DNA of 64,000 nucleotides from Sphingobium vermicomposti (GTDB taxonomy: Bacteria > Pseudomonadota > Alphaproteobacteria > Sphingomonadales > Sphingomonadaceae), in the NCBI RefSeq assembly GCF_011762025.1, contig NZ_JAASQR010000003.1, positions 434,001-498,000 of the forward strand, given 5' to 3'. Numbering within the stretch: the stretch's first letter is position 1; each line of letters begins with the position of its first letter. The position numbers and the translations under genes are program-made. Below, one piece after another: positions 1-9,076 of this stretch. The notes below the pieces were generated by a model that saw nothing but the letters and a program-made list of their open reading frames with translations, made no database searches and was not told the DNA's origin.

Positions 1-1286
1 GAAAGGCTCCCCACCTTCTGCGTCGCGCGTTCACCCGAAAAGCCGAATCGGCCCAGCTGCGCACGCACCGCGCCGGGGGTCGCCCCCTTCATCACCCGGG
101 TCATATGGTCCAGCGGGGTGTCGTCGATATCCAGCTCCTCCACCTGATATTGGGTGAAATAGCCGACATTCATCTTGGACGAGCTGTTCATCGCCCCTTC
201 CATCGGCGTGAGCTGGGCGGCGATCAGCCGCGCGAGCGTCGTCTTGCCATTGCCGTTGCGGCCCAGCAGCGCCAGCCGATCATCGGGATCGATACGCAGG
301 TTCACCCGCTTCAGCACCGGCGTGTCGCCATAGCCGACCGACGCCATGTCCATGGTGATGAGCGGCGGACGCAATTCGGGCGGGCTGGGGAAAGCGAAGG
401 CAAGGCTGGGGTCTTCGATCGCAGCGGCAATCGGCTGCATCCTGGCCAGCGCCTTGGCGCGGGACTGGGCCTGCTTTGCGGTAGACGCGCGCGCCGAGTT
501 GCGGGCAACATAGTCCTGCAGCTTTTCCCGCTCCGCCTGCTGCTTGGCGCGCGCGGATTCCAGCTGGGCCAGCCGTTCGGCGCGCTGCCGTTCGAATGCG
601 TCATAGCCGCCGGGGTAAAGGGTGATCTTCCCCCCTTCCAGATGCAGGATATAATCGACGACATTGTTGAGCAGGTCACGTTCGTGGCTGATCACCACAA
701 CCGTGCCGCGATAGGCCTTCAGGAAATTTTCCAGCCACAGCGTCGCTTCCAGGTCGAGATGGTTGGAAGGCTCGTCAAGCAGCAGCAGGTCGGGTTCCGA
801 AAAGAGCAGCGCAGCGAGCGCGACCCGCATCTTCCAACCGCCTGAATAGCTGTCGAGCGGCCGCCCCTGCATTTCCTCGTCAAAGCCCAGGCCCACCAGG
901 ATGCGCGCCGCACGCGCCGGAGCGGTATAGGCATCGATGGCGTTCAGCCGCTCGTAAATATGGCCCAGCCGATCAGGATCTTCCGTATGTTCCGATTCGG
1001 CGAGCAAAATCGTGCGCTCCTCATCGGCGGCCAACACCGTTTCGAAAGGGGTAGCGGTGCCGTTGGGCGCTTCCTGCGCGATATAACCCAGCCGCGTGTC
1101 GCGCGGCATGTCGCAACTGCCCTCATCCGGGTCGAGCTGGCCGATCATCACCTTCATCAGCGTCGACTTGCCCGCGCCATTGCGGCCAATCAGCCCGACG
1201 CGGCTGCGAGGAGGCAACGCGGCGCTCGCGCGGTCCAGAATGGTGCGGCCACCCAGGCGCACGGTGATGTCTTTCAGGTTCAGCAT
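1..1286 (-). CDS. ABC-F family ATPase (partial, runs off the left edge)
   Basis: A soluble tandem ATPase of the ABC-F class, which acts on ribosomes (translation factor or antibiotic protection) and not in membrane transport. The frame opens with ATG at 1286 and stays open to base 1, about 428 codons. Both nucleotide-binding domains are visible: Walker A GRNGAGKS early and GRNGNGKT in the second half, signature SYSGGWKMR, and Walker B LLLLDEPSNHLD. Between them lies a charged linker with KQAQSRAKALARMQ, which looks like the YheS branch more than EttA or Uup. The C-terminal end lies outside the window. Family assignment is firm; the exact subfamily is inference. Confidence 0.93.
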   Translation of the reverse strand, partial: MLNLKDITVRLGGRTILDRASAALPPRSRVGLIGRNGAGKSTLMKVMIGQLDPDEGSCDMPRDTRLGYIAQEAPNGTATPFETVLAADEERTILLAESEHTEDPDRLGHIYERLNAIDAYTAPARAARILVGLGFDEEMQGRPLDSYSGGWKMRVALAALLFSEPDLLLLDEPSNHLDLEATLWLENFLKAYRGTVVVISHERDLLNNVVDYILHLEGGKITLYPGGYDAFERQRAERLAQLESARAKQQAEREKLQDYVARNSARASTAKQAQSRAKALARMQPIAAAIEDPSLAFAFPSPPELRPPLITMDMASVGYGDTPVLKRVNLRIDPDDRLALLGRNGNGKTTLARLIAAQLTPMEGAMNSSSKMNVGYFTQYQVEELDIDDTPLDHMTRVMKGATPGAVRAQLGRFGFSGERATQKVGSL

Positions 1287-1349
1287 GGGGGGCCCTTAGC
1301 AGGAGATCAGCGCAGGGTCAGCCCTTTGCTGCATGTGCGGTATAACCGT

Positions 1350-1670
1350 TCAAGCGGTCGCGAACAGCTTGGTCCCGACAACGCCGACGACGGTCAGCGC
1401 CATGAAACCGGCCTGCAACGGCGTCACCCTGTCGCCGAACAAAATCACCCCGCCGATGATGACGCCCACAGCGCCAAGTCCAGTCCAGACCGCATAGGCC
1501 GTGCCAGCGGGCAGGCCCCTCATCGCCAGCGCCAGCAAGCCCATGTTGAGGAAACTGAGGCTGATCGGCACCATCGACGCCTGCCACGTCGCCATCGTGG
1601 CGGCCCATTTCAAACTGAGCGCCCAACAGATTTCGGAGACCACGGCGATGCCAAGGATGAGCCACGCCAT
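1350..1670 (-). CDS. SMR family transporter, SugE/Gdx-like
   Basis: A 106-residue small multidrug resistance protein with four predicted membrane helices, acting as a dimer in the inner membrane. The essential membrane glutamate is at position 13 (VVSEICWAL), and the stretch GTAYAVWTGLGAVG is typical of the SugE/Gdx branch, whose known members export guanidinium, rather than EmrE. A good ribosome site (AAAGGA) precedes the ATG. I looked upstream for a guanidine (ykkC) riboswitch and did not see one; only about 80 bases separate the gene from tRNA-Tyr. Substrate is therefore inference from family. Confidence 0.88.
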   Translation of the reverse strand: MAWLILGIAVVSEICWALSLKWAATMATWQASMVPISLSFLNMGLLALAMRGLPAGTAYAVWTGLGAVGVIIGGVILFGDRVTPLQAGFMALTVVGVVGTKLFATA

Positions 1671-1750
1671 ATAAGCGTTCCTTTTTCAGGCGGGCTCGAA
1701 AAAAGGATGCGCAAGCCGGAAACCCGAAAGAGGCGGCGCATCCGCAAGGC

Positions 1751-1837
1751 TGGTGGACAGGGTTGGGTTCGAACCAACGTAGGGGAAACCCCGGCAGATT
1801 TACAGTCTGCTGCCTTTAACCACTCGGCCACCTGTCC
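1751..1837 (-). tRNA. tRNA-Tyr (GTA anticodon)
   Basis: Read on the minus strand the 7-bp acceptor stem GGACAGG pairs with CCTGTCC, followed by discriminator A and an encoded CCA end. The anticodon arm reads GCAGACTGTAAATCTGC with anticodon GTA. The T arm contains GGTTCGAACC. A long variable arm (CGGGGTTTCCCCTACG) makes it a class II tRNA, as expected for bacterial tRNA-Tyr. Length is 87 bases including CCA. Confidence 0.97.
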
Positions 1838-1941
1838 AGTGCCCTGACACGGTCGACAAAGATGATGTCACCGCGCTGGAGGCGCGCTCAATGGCGAAAG
1901 GAGGCTTGCCTGTCAATGGTCCGATGTGAAAAGAGCGGTCC

Positions 1942-2682
1942 ATGAAAAAAGGACATCGAACCTCCAAGCCCAAGGGCAACTTCCCCCGCTTTTACGGTCG
2001 CCATGCCGTCATTGCGGCGCTTGCCAATCCCAACCGAACCGTTCGCAAGATCTGGGGCACGCGAGAGGCGCTGAACGCGCTGGACCTGCCGCCGGTCCTG
2101 CCCATCGTCTATGCCGATGTTGCTGACCTCGGTCGCATGGTGCCATCCGATGCGCCCCACCAGGGAATTGTGGCAGAGGTGGAGCCGCTGGACGATGTAT
2201 GGCTGGGCGATGCGTTGGAAGCCGGACAGGACGACCGCCGCCCCGTACTGGTGCTCGACCAGGTGACCGACCCCCACAATGTCGGGGCGATTTTGCGATC
2301 GGCCGCCGCGTTCGACGCGCTCTGCATCGTGACGCAGGATCGGCATGCGCCACCCGAATCGGGCGTAATCGCTCGCGCCGCGTCCGGGGCGCTGGAAATC
2401 ATGCCCTGGGTGCGTGTCGTGAACCTGGCCCGCGCGCTGGATGAAATTGCGGAGGCTGGCTATTGGCGCATCGGCCTGGATGGAGAAGCGGACACGACCC
2501 TGGGCGAAGCGATCGGCGAATCGCGCGTCGCGCTGGTGCTTGGCGCGGAGGGTGAAGGGCTGCGCCATAACAGCATGGCCCATTGCGACATATTGGCGAA
2601 ACTGCCGATCAGCCCGCGCATGGAAAGCCTGAACGTGTCCAATGCGGCGGCCATCGCACTTTATGCGACGGCCAGTCGATAG
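1942..2682 (+). CDS. rlmB: 23S rRNA (guanosine-2'-O)-methyltransferase RlmB-like
   Basis: SpoU/TrmH-family RNA 2'-O-ribose methyltransferase, 246 residues, expected to modify G2251 in the peptidyl-transferase P loop of 23S rRNA. The SPOUT motifs are clear: DPHNVGAILRSAAAF for motif 1, LVLGAEGEGL for motif 2 and MESLNVSNAAAIALY for motif 3, and a short N-terminal substrate-binding domain begins PRFYGRHAVIAAL. The start at 1942 gives the lysine-rich N-terminus common in this family. It sits next to tRNA-Tyr on the opposite strand. The RlmB assignment rests on the N-terminal domain; other TrmH-type targets cannot be excluded. Confidence 0.92.
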   Translation: MKKGHRTSKPKGNFPRFYGRHAVIAALANPNRTVRKIWGTREALNALDLPPVLPIVYADVADLGRMVPSDAPHQGIVAEVEPLDDVWLGDALEAGQDDRRPVLVLDQVTDPHNVGAILRSAAAFDALCIVTQDRHAPPESGVIARAASGALEIMPWVRVVNLARALDEIAEAGYWRIGLDGEADTTLGEAIGESRVALVLGAEGEGLRHNSMAHCDILAKLPISPRMESLNVSNAAAIALYATASR

Positions 2683-2812
2683 GGCATCCATTACGAGCCG
2701 GTAGGTAATTCCCCCTGCTTCGAAAACGCTTTAACAACTATAGGCTGGTCCTGGCAGCGCAGCGGGCGATTGGCGCGCGATGCCGCCGGGACCATGAAGA
2801 TGGGGGTTTTCA

Positions 2813-3547
2813 ATGGCCGTTCTTTTCCGCTCGTTGAGCGCGATGGCTGCTCTTCTGGCACTTTCCGCCTGTTTGGTGACGCCGGGCAAGTTCGAATCGA
2901 CGCTGGACATCCGGGCCGACCGCCAGTTCAGCTTCACCTATAAGGGTGAAATATTGGCGTCCGACATGAAGGGAATGGAGTCCTCTCCTGCCGACCCGGC
3001 GGAAAACACAGAGCCTCGCACGAAAGACAGCGCTTATACCAAGGCTGCGCTCAAGGACGGGCCGGATGAGCGGTTCGACACCAGCAATGCGGGCGGCAAC
3101 GAAACGCAGATGCGGGGAATCGCCGCCGCTCTTTCAAAGGAAAAGGGTTTTCGTTCGGTGCGCTATATGGGCCGCAACCGTTTCGAAATCGACTATGCGA
3201 TCAGCGGGCGGCTGACGCACAGCTTCCTGTTCCCCTTCAACAGCGATGCAAAGATCATTTTGCCATTCGTCGCCGTCGAACTGCGCGGCGACGACCGGGT
3301 GCGCGTGAAGGCCCCGGGCTATTCCAGCAATTTCGACCAGAGCGCGCCGCCCATGGCGCAAGGCGGATCGGGAAATGATGCGGCCAAGGCGCTGGACGGC
3401 GTCTTTACCCTGACCACAGACGCGGAAATCATCAGCCAGAATCAGGAAGATGGCGCGCAGGCTGCGGCCCAGGGAAAGCAGATAATGTGGAAGATCACGC
3501 CACTGACCACCGAAGCGCCCACGGCGACGCTGCGCGTCAGCCGCTAG
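2813..3547 (+). CDS. Predicted outer-membrane/periplasmic lipoprotein, function unknown
   Basis: A 244-residue protein with a lipoprotein signal: hydrophobic segment SAMAALLALSAC ends in a lipobox-like LSAC with cysteine 20. The mature part has an antiparallel, beta-rich look (TLDIRADRQFSFTYKGEIL, RFEIDYAISGRLTHSFLFP) and a Gly/Gln-rich linker near residue 180. I do not recognise a named family. A GGGGG purine run upstream of the ATG gives a plausible ribosome site. It stands alone between rlmB and the convergent ferredoxin gene. Confidence 0.85.
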   Translation: MAVLFRSLSAMAALLALSACLVTPGKFESTLDIRADRQFSFTYKGEILASDMKGMESSPADPAENTEPRTKDSAYTKAALKDGPDERFDTSNAGGNETQMRGIAAALSKEKGFRSVRYMGRNRFEIDYAISGRLTHSFLFPFNSDAKIILPFVAVELRGDDRVRVKAPGYSSNFDQSAPPMAQGGSGNDAAKALDGVFTLTTDAEIISQNQEDGAQAAAQGKQIMWKITPLTTEAPTATLRVSR

Positions 3548-3611
3548 CATGATCCGACCCGGCAGCTGATGCCACCGGGGTCGAAAATGCCCTATGCGCT
3601 TTGGAGGTGGG

Positions 3612-3929
3612 TCAGTCTTCCGGCGCGATGGTGACGCGAAGGCCGTCCAGATCTTCGTTCAGCGTGAGCTGGCAGGACAGGCGGCTGGTTTCATTCCGGT
3701 GATCGGAGCTGTCCAGCAGGTCGTTTTCATCCTCCCCGATCTCCGGCAGCTTGCCAGCAAAAGCGGGATCGACATAGACGTGACAGGTCGCGCAGGAACA
3801 GCAGCCACCGCACAGGGCCAGCAGCTCGTCGAAGCCATTGTCGCGAATGACCTCCATCACGGATAGGCCAACGTCGCCTTCGACGGCCTGTTCTTCACCT
3901 GATCGGTTGACCACAATCAGCTTGGGCAT
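3612..3929 (-). CDS. 2Fe-2S ferredoxin, adrenodoxin/putidaredoxin type
   Basis: A 105-residue electron carrier. The cysteine spacing is exactly that of vertebrate-type ferredoxins, C40-x5-C46-x2-C49-x36-C86, with two extra cysteines at 43 and 44 inside the loop. Such ferredoxins feed electrons to cytochrome P450s, heme oxygenases or Fe-S assembly in alphaproteobacteria. No P450, reductase or isc gene lies beside it, so the partner is unknown. The gene is convergent with the lipoprotein gene upstream in the window and divergent from the DNA glycosylase gene. Confidence 0.95.
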   Translation of the reverse strand: MPKLIVVNRSGEEQAVEGDVGLSVMEVIRDNGFDELLALCGGCCSCATCHVYVDPAFAGKLPEIGEDENDLLDSSDHRNETSRLSCQLTLNEDLDGLRVTIAPED

Positions 3930-4006
3930 GTACTCAAATCCCCTAAAACTTCCTCGCCGCTCATAGGCTGGGTCGCCAATAAATCAAGAGCGGGAAGGCC
4001 AACGCG

Positions 4007-4624
4007 ATGGTGACGACGGTAGAAAGGTTACGCGAAAGCCTGGATGCAATCGCTGCGCTCGAACCCGGATTTGCCGCGGCGATCGGGCGCGTGGGCTATC
4101 CCCCGCCCCGCATGCGGGAGCCGGGATATGAAACATTGCTGCGCACCATCGTCGGACAACAGGTCAGCATCGCCGCAGCCTCCGCCGTCTGGCGCAAGTT
4201 GGAAGCGGAACTGGGTGAAGGCTGCGCGCCGGACATCCTGTTGGACCGTGATTTCGACGCGCTGCGGAACTGCGGCCTGTCCCGGCAGAAGCAGGGCTAT
4301 GCCCGCAGCCTTGCCGAAATGGTGACCAGCGGAGCCATCGACCTTCACGCCCTGCCGGAAGATGACGAGCAGGCAATCGAATTGCTGACGCGCATCAAGG
4401 GCATCGGGCGATGGTCTGCGGAAATCTACCTGCTCTTCGCCGAAGGACGTCCTGACATCTGGCCGGCGGGCGACCTGGCGGTGCAGATCGAAGTCGGTCG
4501 CATCCTGGGCCTGCCCGCTCGACCAAGCGAGCGCCAGACCCGCGAAGTCGCAGAACGTTGGCGTCCTCATCGAGGCGCAGCGGCCATTCTGGCCTGGCAC
4601 CATTATAACACGGAGGTTCTTTAA
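4007..4624 (+). CDS. DNA-3-methyladenine glycosylase II (HhH-GPD family)
   Basis: Base-excision repair glycosylase of 205 residues that removes alkylated purines from DNA. The helix-hairpin-helix reads LLTRIKGIGRWSAEIYLLF and is followed by the GPD loop with the catalytic aspartate in WPAGDLAVQ. The N-terminal half carries the usual LLRTIVGQQVSIAAASAVW helix. Short length (no AlkA N-terminal beta domain) fits the compact alpha-proteobacterial/MAG-like form. It is followed after 3 bases by a small DUF2188-like gene and probably forms a two-gene operon with it. Confidence 0.93.
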   Translation: MVTTVERLRESLDAIAALEPGFAAAIGRVGYPPPRMREPGYETLLRTIVGQQVSIAAASAVWRKLEAELGEGCAPDILLDRDFDALRNCGLSRQKQGYARSLAEMVTSGAIDLHALPEDDEQAIELLTRIKGIGRWSAEIYLLFAEGRPDIWPAGDLAVQIEVGRILGLPARPSERQTREVAERWRPHRGAAAILAWHHYNTEVL

Positions 4625-4627
4625 CCC

Positions 4628-4855
4628 ATGCCCCTGCCCCACGCGCGTTACATCGTCCTTGAGCATGACGGTGAGTGGAAGATCAATCTGGACAACCGCT
4701 ATTATGGTCCCTTCGCTACCCAGCAGGCCGCCGTCGACAGCGCGACCGGGACGGCACGCAAGGCTGGCGAAGACGGTTATCCTGCCAGCGTCCTGCTGAT
4801 GCAGGGCACGAAGTTCGAAACGATCTGGACCACGGAAGCCGATCAGGCGCAGTAG
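4628..4855 (+). CDS. Small DUF2188-like protein
   Basis: A 75-residue protein with the layout of DUF2188 proteins: a start like YIVLEHDGEWKINLDN, a turn YYGPFATQQAAVDSA and a closing LLMQGTKFETIW. Function is not known. It starts 3 bases after the glycosylase stop, so the two are likely co-transcribed, and is followed by a hairpin terminator at 4889-4912. Confidence 0.8.
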   Translation: MPLPHARYIVLEHDGEWKINLDNRYYGPFATQQAAVDSATGTARKAGEDGYPASVLLMQGTKFETIWTTEADQAQ

Positions 4856-4888
4856 CGGTCAGGGCCGGTCGGGGCGATCATACTCGCC

Positions 4889-4912
4889 CCGGTCGGAACC
4901 AGACCGGTTTTT
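4889..4912 (+). terminator. Rho-independent terminator after the DUF2188-like gene
   Basis: Stem CCGGTC (4889-4894) pairs with GACCGG (4902-4907) and is followed by five T residues. It overlaps by two bases the right arm of a second hairpin (GGGGCGA 4871-4877 with TCGCCCC 4884-4890), so the two structures compete. Confidence 0.6.
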
Positions 4913-4948
4913 GCGCATTTAATGCCTCCGGGGTCCTCTGGCAGAGAC

Positions 4949-5386
4949 ATGAACAAAACAGTCCTTATTATCGAAGACGAAATTTTCGTCGCACTGGAAA
5001 TTGAACAGATCGTCGAGGATGCTGGTTTCAAGGTGGGCGCAATCGCAGCCGACCGGGAGACGGCTCTGGCTGCGGCGGCAAATTGCGATATTGCGCTGGT
5101 GGACCTTAATCTGCGAGATGGTCCAACCGGTCCCGGCATCGGCATGGAACTGGCGGGCCAGTTTGGAATCCAGGTCATCTACATCACCGCCAATCCCGCG
5201 CAGATCGGCGCGGCGGCGGAAGCGGCGCTGGGGGTCATTGCCAAACCCTTCCGCGCGGACAGCATTACCGCCACATTACAACTCATCGCTGACGACAGCG
5301 CTGAACTGGAAGCCGCTGAGATAGCAGGCTTCACGCCTTTCCGGCCGCTACCCGGCTCATGGAACGGAATGGGATCCTCAGCTTGA
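4949..5386 (+). CDS. Single-domain response regulator (receiver)
   Basis: A 145-residue stand-alone receiver. Acidic pocket D10/E11, phospho-acceptor D52 (DIALVDLNL), switch T80 (YITAN) and lysine K99 (IAKPF) are all present; no output domain follows. The sequence around T80 and K99 resembles the FATGUY receivers that work with HWE/HisKA2 kinases. I place the start at 4949 (MNKTVLIIEDE) rather than an in-frame ATG at 4922 because the receiver fold begins there. Its last 56 bases overlap the 3' end of the convergent HWE kinase gene. Cognate pairing is inference from that arrangement. Confidence 0.92.
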   Translation: MNKTVLIIEDEIFVALEIEQIVEDAGFKVGAIAADRETALAAAANCDIALVDLNLRDGPTGPGIGMELAGQFGIQVIYITANPAQIGAAAEAALGVIAKPFRADSITATLQLIADDSAELEAAEIAGFTPFRPLPGSWNGMGSSA

Positions 5387-6857
5387 TCGCCAATCCTTCC
5401 GGTCGCCAATCCCGCACCATGTCACCGCCCAGCTGACGTTCGACGCTAAGCTGCATGAGGCGGCTGCCAAAACCTTCGGCACTTGCCGGGGTGACGATTG
5501 GGCCGCCTTCCTCGTGCCAGTCAATTCGGATGTCGCCGTCTTCGCGGCGGACCATGATATGGACTCTGCCCTCCGGCACGGACAATGCGCCATATTTCGC
5601 GGCGTTGGTGGCAAGCTCGTGGAACAGCAGCGCGAGTGGGGTCGCCGATCGGTCGTCAATGGCGGGGTCTTCACCCGAAAAGACGATGCGGCTGCCGGTA
5701 TCATCCTGATAAGGCGCGAAAATCTGCTCCAGAATGCCGCGCAGCCCGCCTTCCAGCGCGTTGCTCCCACTTTCATTGCCATGCGGGCGCACAAAGTCAT
5801 GGGCGCGGCCCAGCGCCATGATCCGGTCGCGCAGATCATCGGCAACATCGCGTATTTGTGGATGGGTGCGGGCTGACAGTCCGATCAGGCCGGAAATCAC
5901 CGAAAAGATATTCTTGATGCGATGGGACAGTTCATGCGCGATGATCTCTCGCTCTTCCAGCATCAGCCTCTGTTCGTGGATTTCGGTGCAGGTGCCGATC
6001 CATCGCGTGATCCGACCGTTCCCATCGCGGATCGGCAGGGCGCGTCCCAGCGTCCAGCGATATTCGCCACTATGGTGCCGCAATCGATATTCGATATCAT
6101 AAGGCTCGCCCGTCTCCAGCGAGTGACGCCAGCACGCCCACGCCCGTTCCCGGTCTTCGGCATGGAACATGTCATTCCAGCCGTCGCCATCGGTCGATCC
6201 ATCCGCCACCCCGGTATATTCGTACCAGCGCGCGTTATAATAATCATGATAGCCGTCAGCCAGCGTGGACCAGACCATTTGCGGCATCGTGTCGGCGAGG
6301 GTTCGAAACAGCCGATCGCTTTGTGCCACCATCTGGGCATCCTCGGCCTGCCGAGCGATCACATCCTGGTCGTGCCTGCGCCCCTCCAGTTCGACCATCA
6401 CGTGGCGCGCCAGCAAGGCCAGCCCCTGGCGCTGCATCGCCGTCAGGTCCTGACGTGGCCGATCATCGATGACGCACAATGCGCCCAGCGGCACGCCTTC
6501 CCTGCCTAGCAATGGCGCGCCAGCGTAGAAACGGATGAACGGCGGCCCCGTGACCAGCGCATTGTCGCGAAAGCGCGGGTCCACACTGGCGTCGGGCACG
6601 ACGAAGATGGCATCATCCAGCATCGCATGGGCGCAAAAAGACAGGTCGCGCGGCGTTTCGTCTGCATCCAGCCCCGTGCGCGCCAGGAAACGCTGCCGCT
6701 CATCCTCGACGATGCTGACCAGCGCGATCGGTGAACCGCAAAGGGCCGCCGCGAAATCCGTGATCTCATCCAGCGCGATAAAGCCGCCGGCATCCAGATC
6801 GTAGCGCGCCAGCAACGCGGCGCGATCCGTCTCCAGCCCGCCGCCGCCGTCAGCCAT
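5331..6857 (-). CDS. GAF-PAS HWE-family sensor histidine kinase
   Basis: A cytoplasmic kinase of 508 residues. An N-terminal GAF domain ([19 protein letters not shown], then SFCAHAML) spans roughly residues 15-165; a PAS domain ([20 protein letters not shown] to [11 protein letters not shown]) follows to about 315; the transmitter has the H-box [14 protein letters not shown], the ALGRAHDF motif, N-box [16 protein letters not shown] and IDWHEEGGP. It lacks membrane segments. The start at 6857 (MADGGG) overlaps the last bases of murA by 8 nt, which suggests translational coupling. Its 3' end overlaps the convergent receiver gene. HWE kinases often feed the alphaproteobacterial general stress or light responses. 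Confidence 0.93.
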   Translation of the reverse strand: MADGGGGLETDRAALLARYDLDAGGFIALDEITDFAAALCGSPIALVSIVEDERQRFLARTGLDADETPRDLSFCAHAMLDDAIFVVPDASVDPRFRDNALVTGPPFIRFYAGAPLLGREGVPLGALCVIDDRPRQDLTAMQRQGLALLARHVMVELEGRRHDQDVIARQAEDAQMVAQSDRLFRTLADTMPQMVWSTLADGYHDYYNARWYEYTGVADGSTDGDGWNDMFHAEDRERAWACWRHSLETGEPYDIEYRLRHHSGEYRWTLGRALPIRDGNGRITRWIGTCTEIHEQRLMLEEREIIAHELSHRIKNIFSVISGLIGLSARTHPQIRDVADDLRDRIMALGRAHDFVRPHGNESGSNALEGGLRGILEQIFAPYQDDTGSRIVFSGEDPAIDDRSATPLALLFHELATNAAKYGALSVPEGRVHIMVRREDGDIRIDWHEEGGPIVTPASAEGFGSRLMQLSVERQLGGDMVRDWRPEGLAIKLRIPFRSMSRVAAGKA

Positions 6858-8133
6858 CGCTGACCCGTTCAATATCGGCACCCACCGCCGACAGCTTTTC
6901 TTCCAGCCGCTCATAACCACGGTCGAGATGATAGACGCGGTTCACCTGCGTCTCCCCTTCCGCCGCCAGGCCAGCCAGGATCAAACTCATCGACGCGCGC
7001 AGATCGGTCGCCATCACCGGCGCACCGACCAGCCGATCGACGCCCCGCACCACGGCGGTACGGCCGTTCACGCCGATGTCGGCACCCATGCGGGTCAGCT
7101 CTGGAACGTGCATGTAGCGGTTTTCGAAAATGGTTTCCGTCAACACGGACGCGCCATCGGCCTTGGTCAGCATCGCCATGAACTGCGCCTGCATGTCCGT
7201 CGGGAAAGCCGGGAAAGGCGCGGTCGACAATGTCAGAGGCTTCAGCTTGCCGTCGGACGACACGATGATGCCACCCTTTGTTTCCTGCACATCGACGCCC
7301 GCGTCGCGAAGCGCGGCCAGAATTGCGTGCATGTCGTCGGCGTTCGCGCCCGCCAGTTCCAACGATCCACCGGTGATCGCCGCCGCGCAGGCATAGCTGC
7401 CCGCTTCAATCCGATCGGGCATGACGCTGTAGGTAGCGCCATGCAGGCGATCGCGCCCATATATGGTCAGCTTGTCGCTGCCGATCCCTTCAATATCAGC
7501 GCCCATCGCGACGAGCAGCCTGCACAGGTCGACGATTTCCGGTTCGCGCGCGGCATTTTCCAGGATGCAGGTGCCCTTCGCCAGCACCGCCGCCATCAGC
7601 GCATTTTCCGTCGCGCCGACCGACACCACCGGGAAAGTGAACATTCCGCCCGGCAACCCGCCATCCGGCGCGCTCGCGCGGACATAGCCCGCGCTGATCT
7701 CAATCACCGCGCCAAAAGCTTCCAGCGCCTTCAGGTGCAGGTCGATCGGTCGGTTGCCGATGGCGCAGCCACCCGGCAGCGACACGCGCGCTTCGCCCGC
7801 GCGGGCAAGCAGCGGCCCCAGCACCAGGATCGACGCGCGCATTTTTCGCACGATGTCATAGGGCGCTTCGGTTGATGTCACCCGGCCCGCGCGCAACGTC
7901 ATGACGCGACCGAAATCCTCTGGCCGCGCGCCTTCGATCATCGTCGATACGCCCAACTGGTTCAACAGATGGCCAAAGCTGTCGACATCGGCGAGACGGG
8001 GCAGGTTGCGCAGCGTTACCGGCTCATCCGTCAGCAATGCGCAAGGCAGCAGGGTCAGCGCAGCATTTTTTGCGCCGGAGATGGGAAGGCGGCCGTTGAG
8101 CGGGTTGCAGCCGCGAATATGAATACGATCCAT
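6850..8133 (-). CDS. murA: UDP-N-acetylglucosamine 1-carboxyvinyltransferase
   Basis: First committed enzyme of peptidoglycan precursor synthesis, transferring enolpyruvate from PEP to UDP-GlcNAc in the cytoplasm. The protein is 427 residues, normal for the family. It begins [20 protein letters not shown] with the substrate lysine in [11 protein letters not shown], and has the PEP-binding/fosfomycin-target cysteine in [15 protein letters not shown] chose ATG 8133 because the family begins there, although the frame is open to 8334. The stop codon overlaps the start of the HWE kinase gene. Confidence 0.97.
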   Translation of the reverse strand: MDRIHIRGCNPLNGRLPISGAKNAALTLLPCALLTDEPVTLRNLPRLADVDSFGHLLNQLGVSTMIEGARPEDFGRVMTLRAGRVTSTEAPYDIVRKMRASILVLGPLLARAGEARVSLPGGCAIGNRPIDLHLKALEAFGAVIEISAGYVRASAPDGGLPGGMFTFPVVSVGATENALMAAVLAKGTCILENAAREPEIVDLCRLLVAMGADIEGIGSDKLTIYGRDRLHGATYSVMPDRIEAGSYACAAAITGGSLELAGANADDMHAILAALRDAGVDVQETKGGIIVSSDGKLKPLTLSTAPFPAFPTDMQAQFMAMLTKADGASVLTETIFENRYMHVPELTRMGADIGVNGRTAVVRGVDRLVGAPVMATDLRASMSLILAGLAAEGETQVNRVYHLDRGYERLEEKLSAVGADIERVSDG

Positions 8134-8324
8134 CGACTGGGTTCTTAACGTTAATTGCGTCGCGCGCAAGGAGGGGGATCGCGACCTTCTGCAAAGCGCC
8201 GCAAACATTTGTACGATCCTGCGCACGATATTGATCGAGTTTAGTGCACGCGCCGCGAATGCAGCCAAAAGACAGCCGGGGCGTTCTGCCACCGTAACGA
8301 CAATATTGAGAAAAGGTGTTTGGA

Positions 8325-9059
8325 GTGGCGACAAGTTGCTTCGCGGACAGGGTCGGCAAACATGTAAGCCTGTCCGATGCAGAGAAAAATGCCCTTTCCA
8401 GGCTGGAGGAAAATCCGCGCAAGGTGAAACGCGGCGCGATGATCCAACGTGTCAACGAAACGGTCACGGAACTTTTCGTCCTGCGCGAAGGACGGGCGAT
8501 GAGCTATGTCCTTTTGCCTGACGGTAGCCGCCAGATACTGCGCGTCTATTTTCCGGGCGATTTCATCGGGTCGGCCAGCACCATCTACAGCAAGGCGCCC
8601 GAATCCCTGGTGGCGCTGACGGACGTCGTGATTTGTCCATTTGACAAACATGCGCTTCGCCGCTTGCTGGAAGAACATCCGCGCGTAGCAGCGCTGCTGT
8701 TCCTGCTGTCCAATGCCGAAAGGGTCGCCTTGACCGATCGGCTGGCTTCATTGGGCCGCACGTCGGCCAAGGCGCGCGTTGCATCGTTCCTGCTCGATAT
8801 TTTCGATCGGCTGCGGGTGACCGACGATGGGATCATCGACAGCTTCGACCTCAAGCTCACGCAGGAGGAAATTGGCGATGCGATCGGCCTCACGTCCGTC
8901 CATGTGAACCGCATGGTGCGACAGATGGAGCAGGAAGGGCTGATCAGCCGGACCAATGGGCGCATCACCCTGATCGACATGCAGAGGCTGGAAGAGATTG
9001 GCCATTATACCAATCGCCACAAGGACATGGATTTCGACTGGTTTCCCAGCCAGCCGTAA
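8325..9059 (+). CDS. Crp/Fnr family transcriptional regulator
   Basis: A 244-residue DNA-binding regulator. An N-terminal cyclic-nucleotide-binding-like beta roll ([30 protein letters not shown]) is joined to a C-terminal winged helix ([20 protein letters not shown]). The four-cysteine Fe-S ligand set of true FNR is missing, so it is unlikely to be an oxygen-sensing FNR. GTG 8325 has AAAAGG about 8 bases upstream; GTG 8316 is in frame three codons earlier and cannot be excluded. It is divergent from murA; no target operon is evident beside it. Confidence 0.9.
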   Translation: MATSCFADRVGKHVSLSDAEKNALSRLEENPRKVKRGAMIQRVNETVTELFVLREGRAMSYVLLPDGSRQILRVYFPGDFIGSASTIYSKAPESLVALTDVVICPFDKHALRRLLEEHPRVAALLFLLSNAERVALTDRLASLGRTSAKARVASFLLDIFDRLRVTDDGIIDSFDLKLTQEEIGDAIGLTSVHVNRMVRQMEQEGLISRTNGRITLIDMQRLEEIGHYTNRHKDMDFDWFPSQP

Positions 9060-9076
9060 ACCGCTTCTCGCCGTTG

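Noticed and set aside
1671-1750. Guanidine (ykkC) riboswitch upstream of the SMR gene
   Set aside because: The interval to tRNA-Tyr is only about 80 bases and lacks the conserved ykkC blocks.
4895-4925. EcfG-type promoter (GGAAC...CGTT) before the receiver gene
   Set aside because: GGAAC is present but the -10 part at the right distance reads CATT, not CGTT, and the site lies in the terminator hairpin.
8225-8245. FNR box (TTGAT-N4-ATCAA) before the Crp/Fnr gene
   Set aside because: Only one half-site (TTGAT) is present; the other half is missing.
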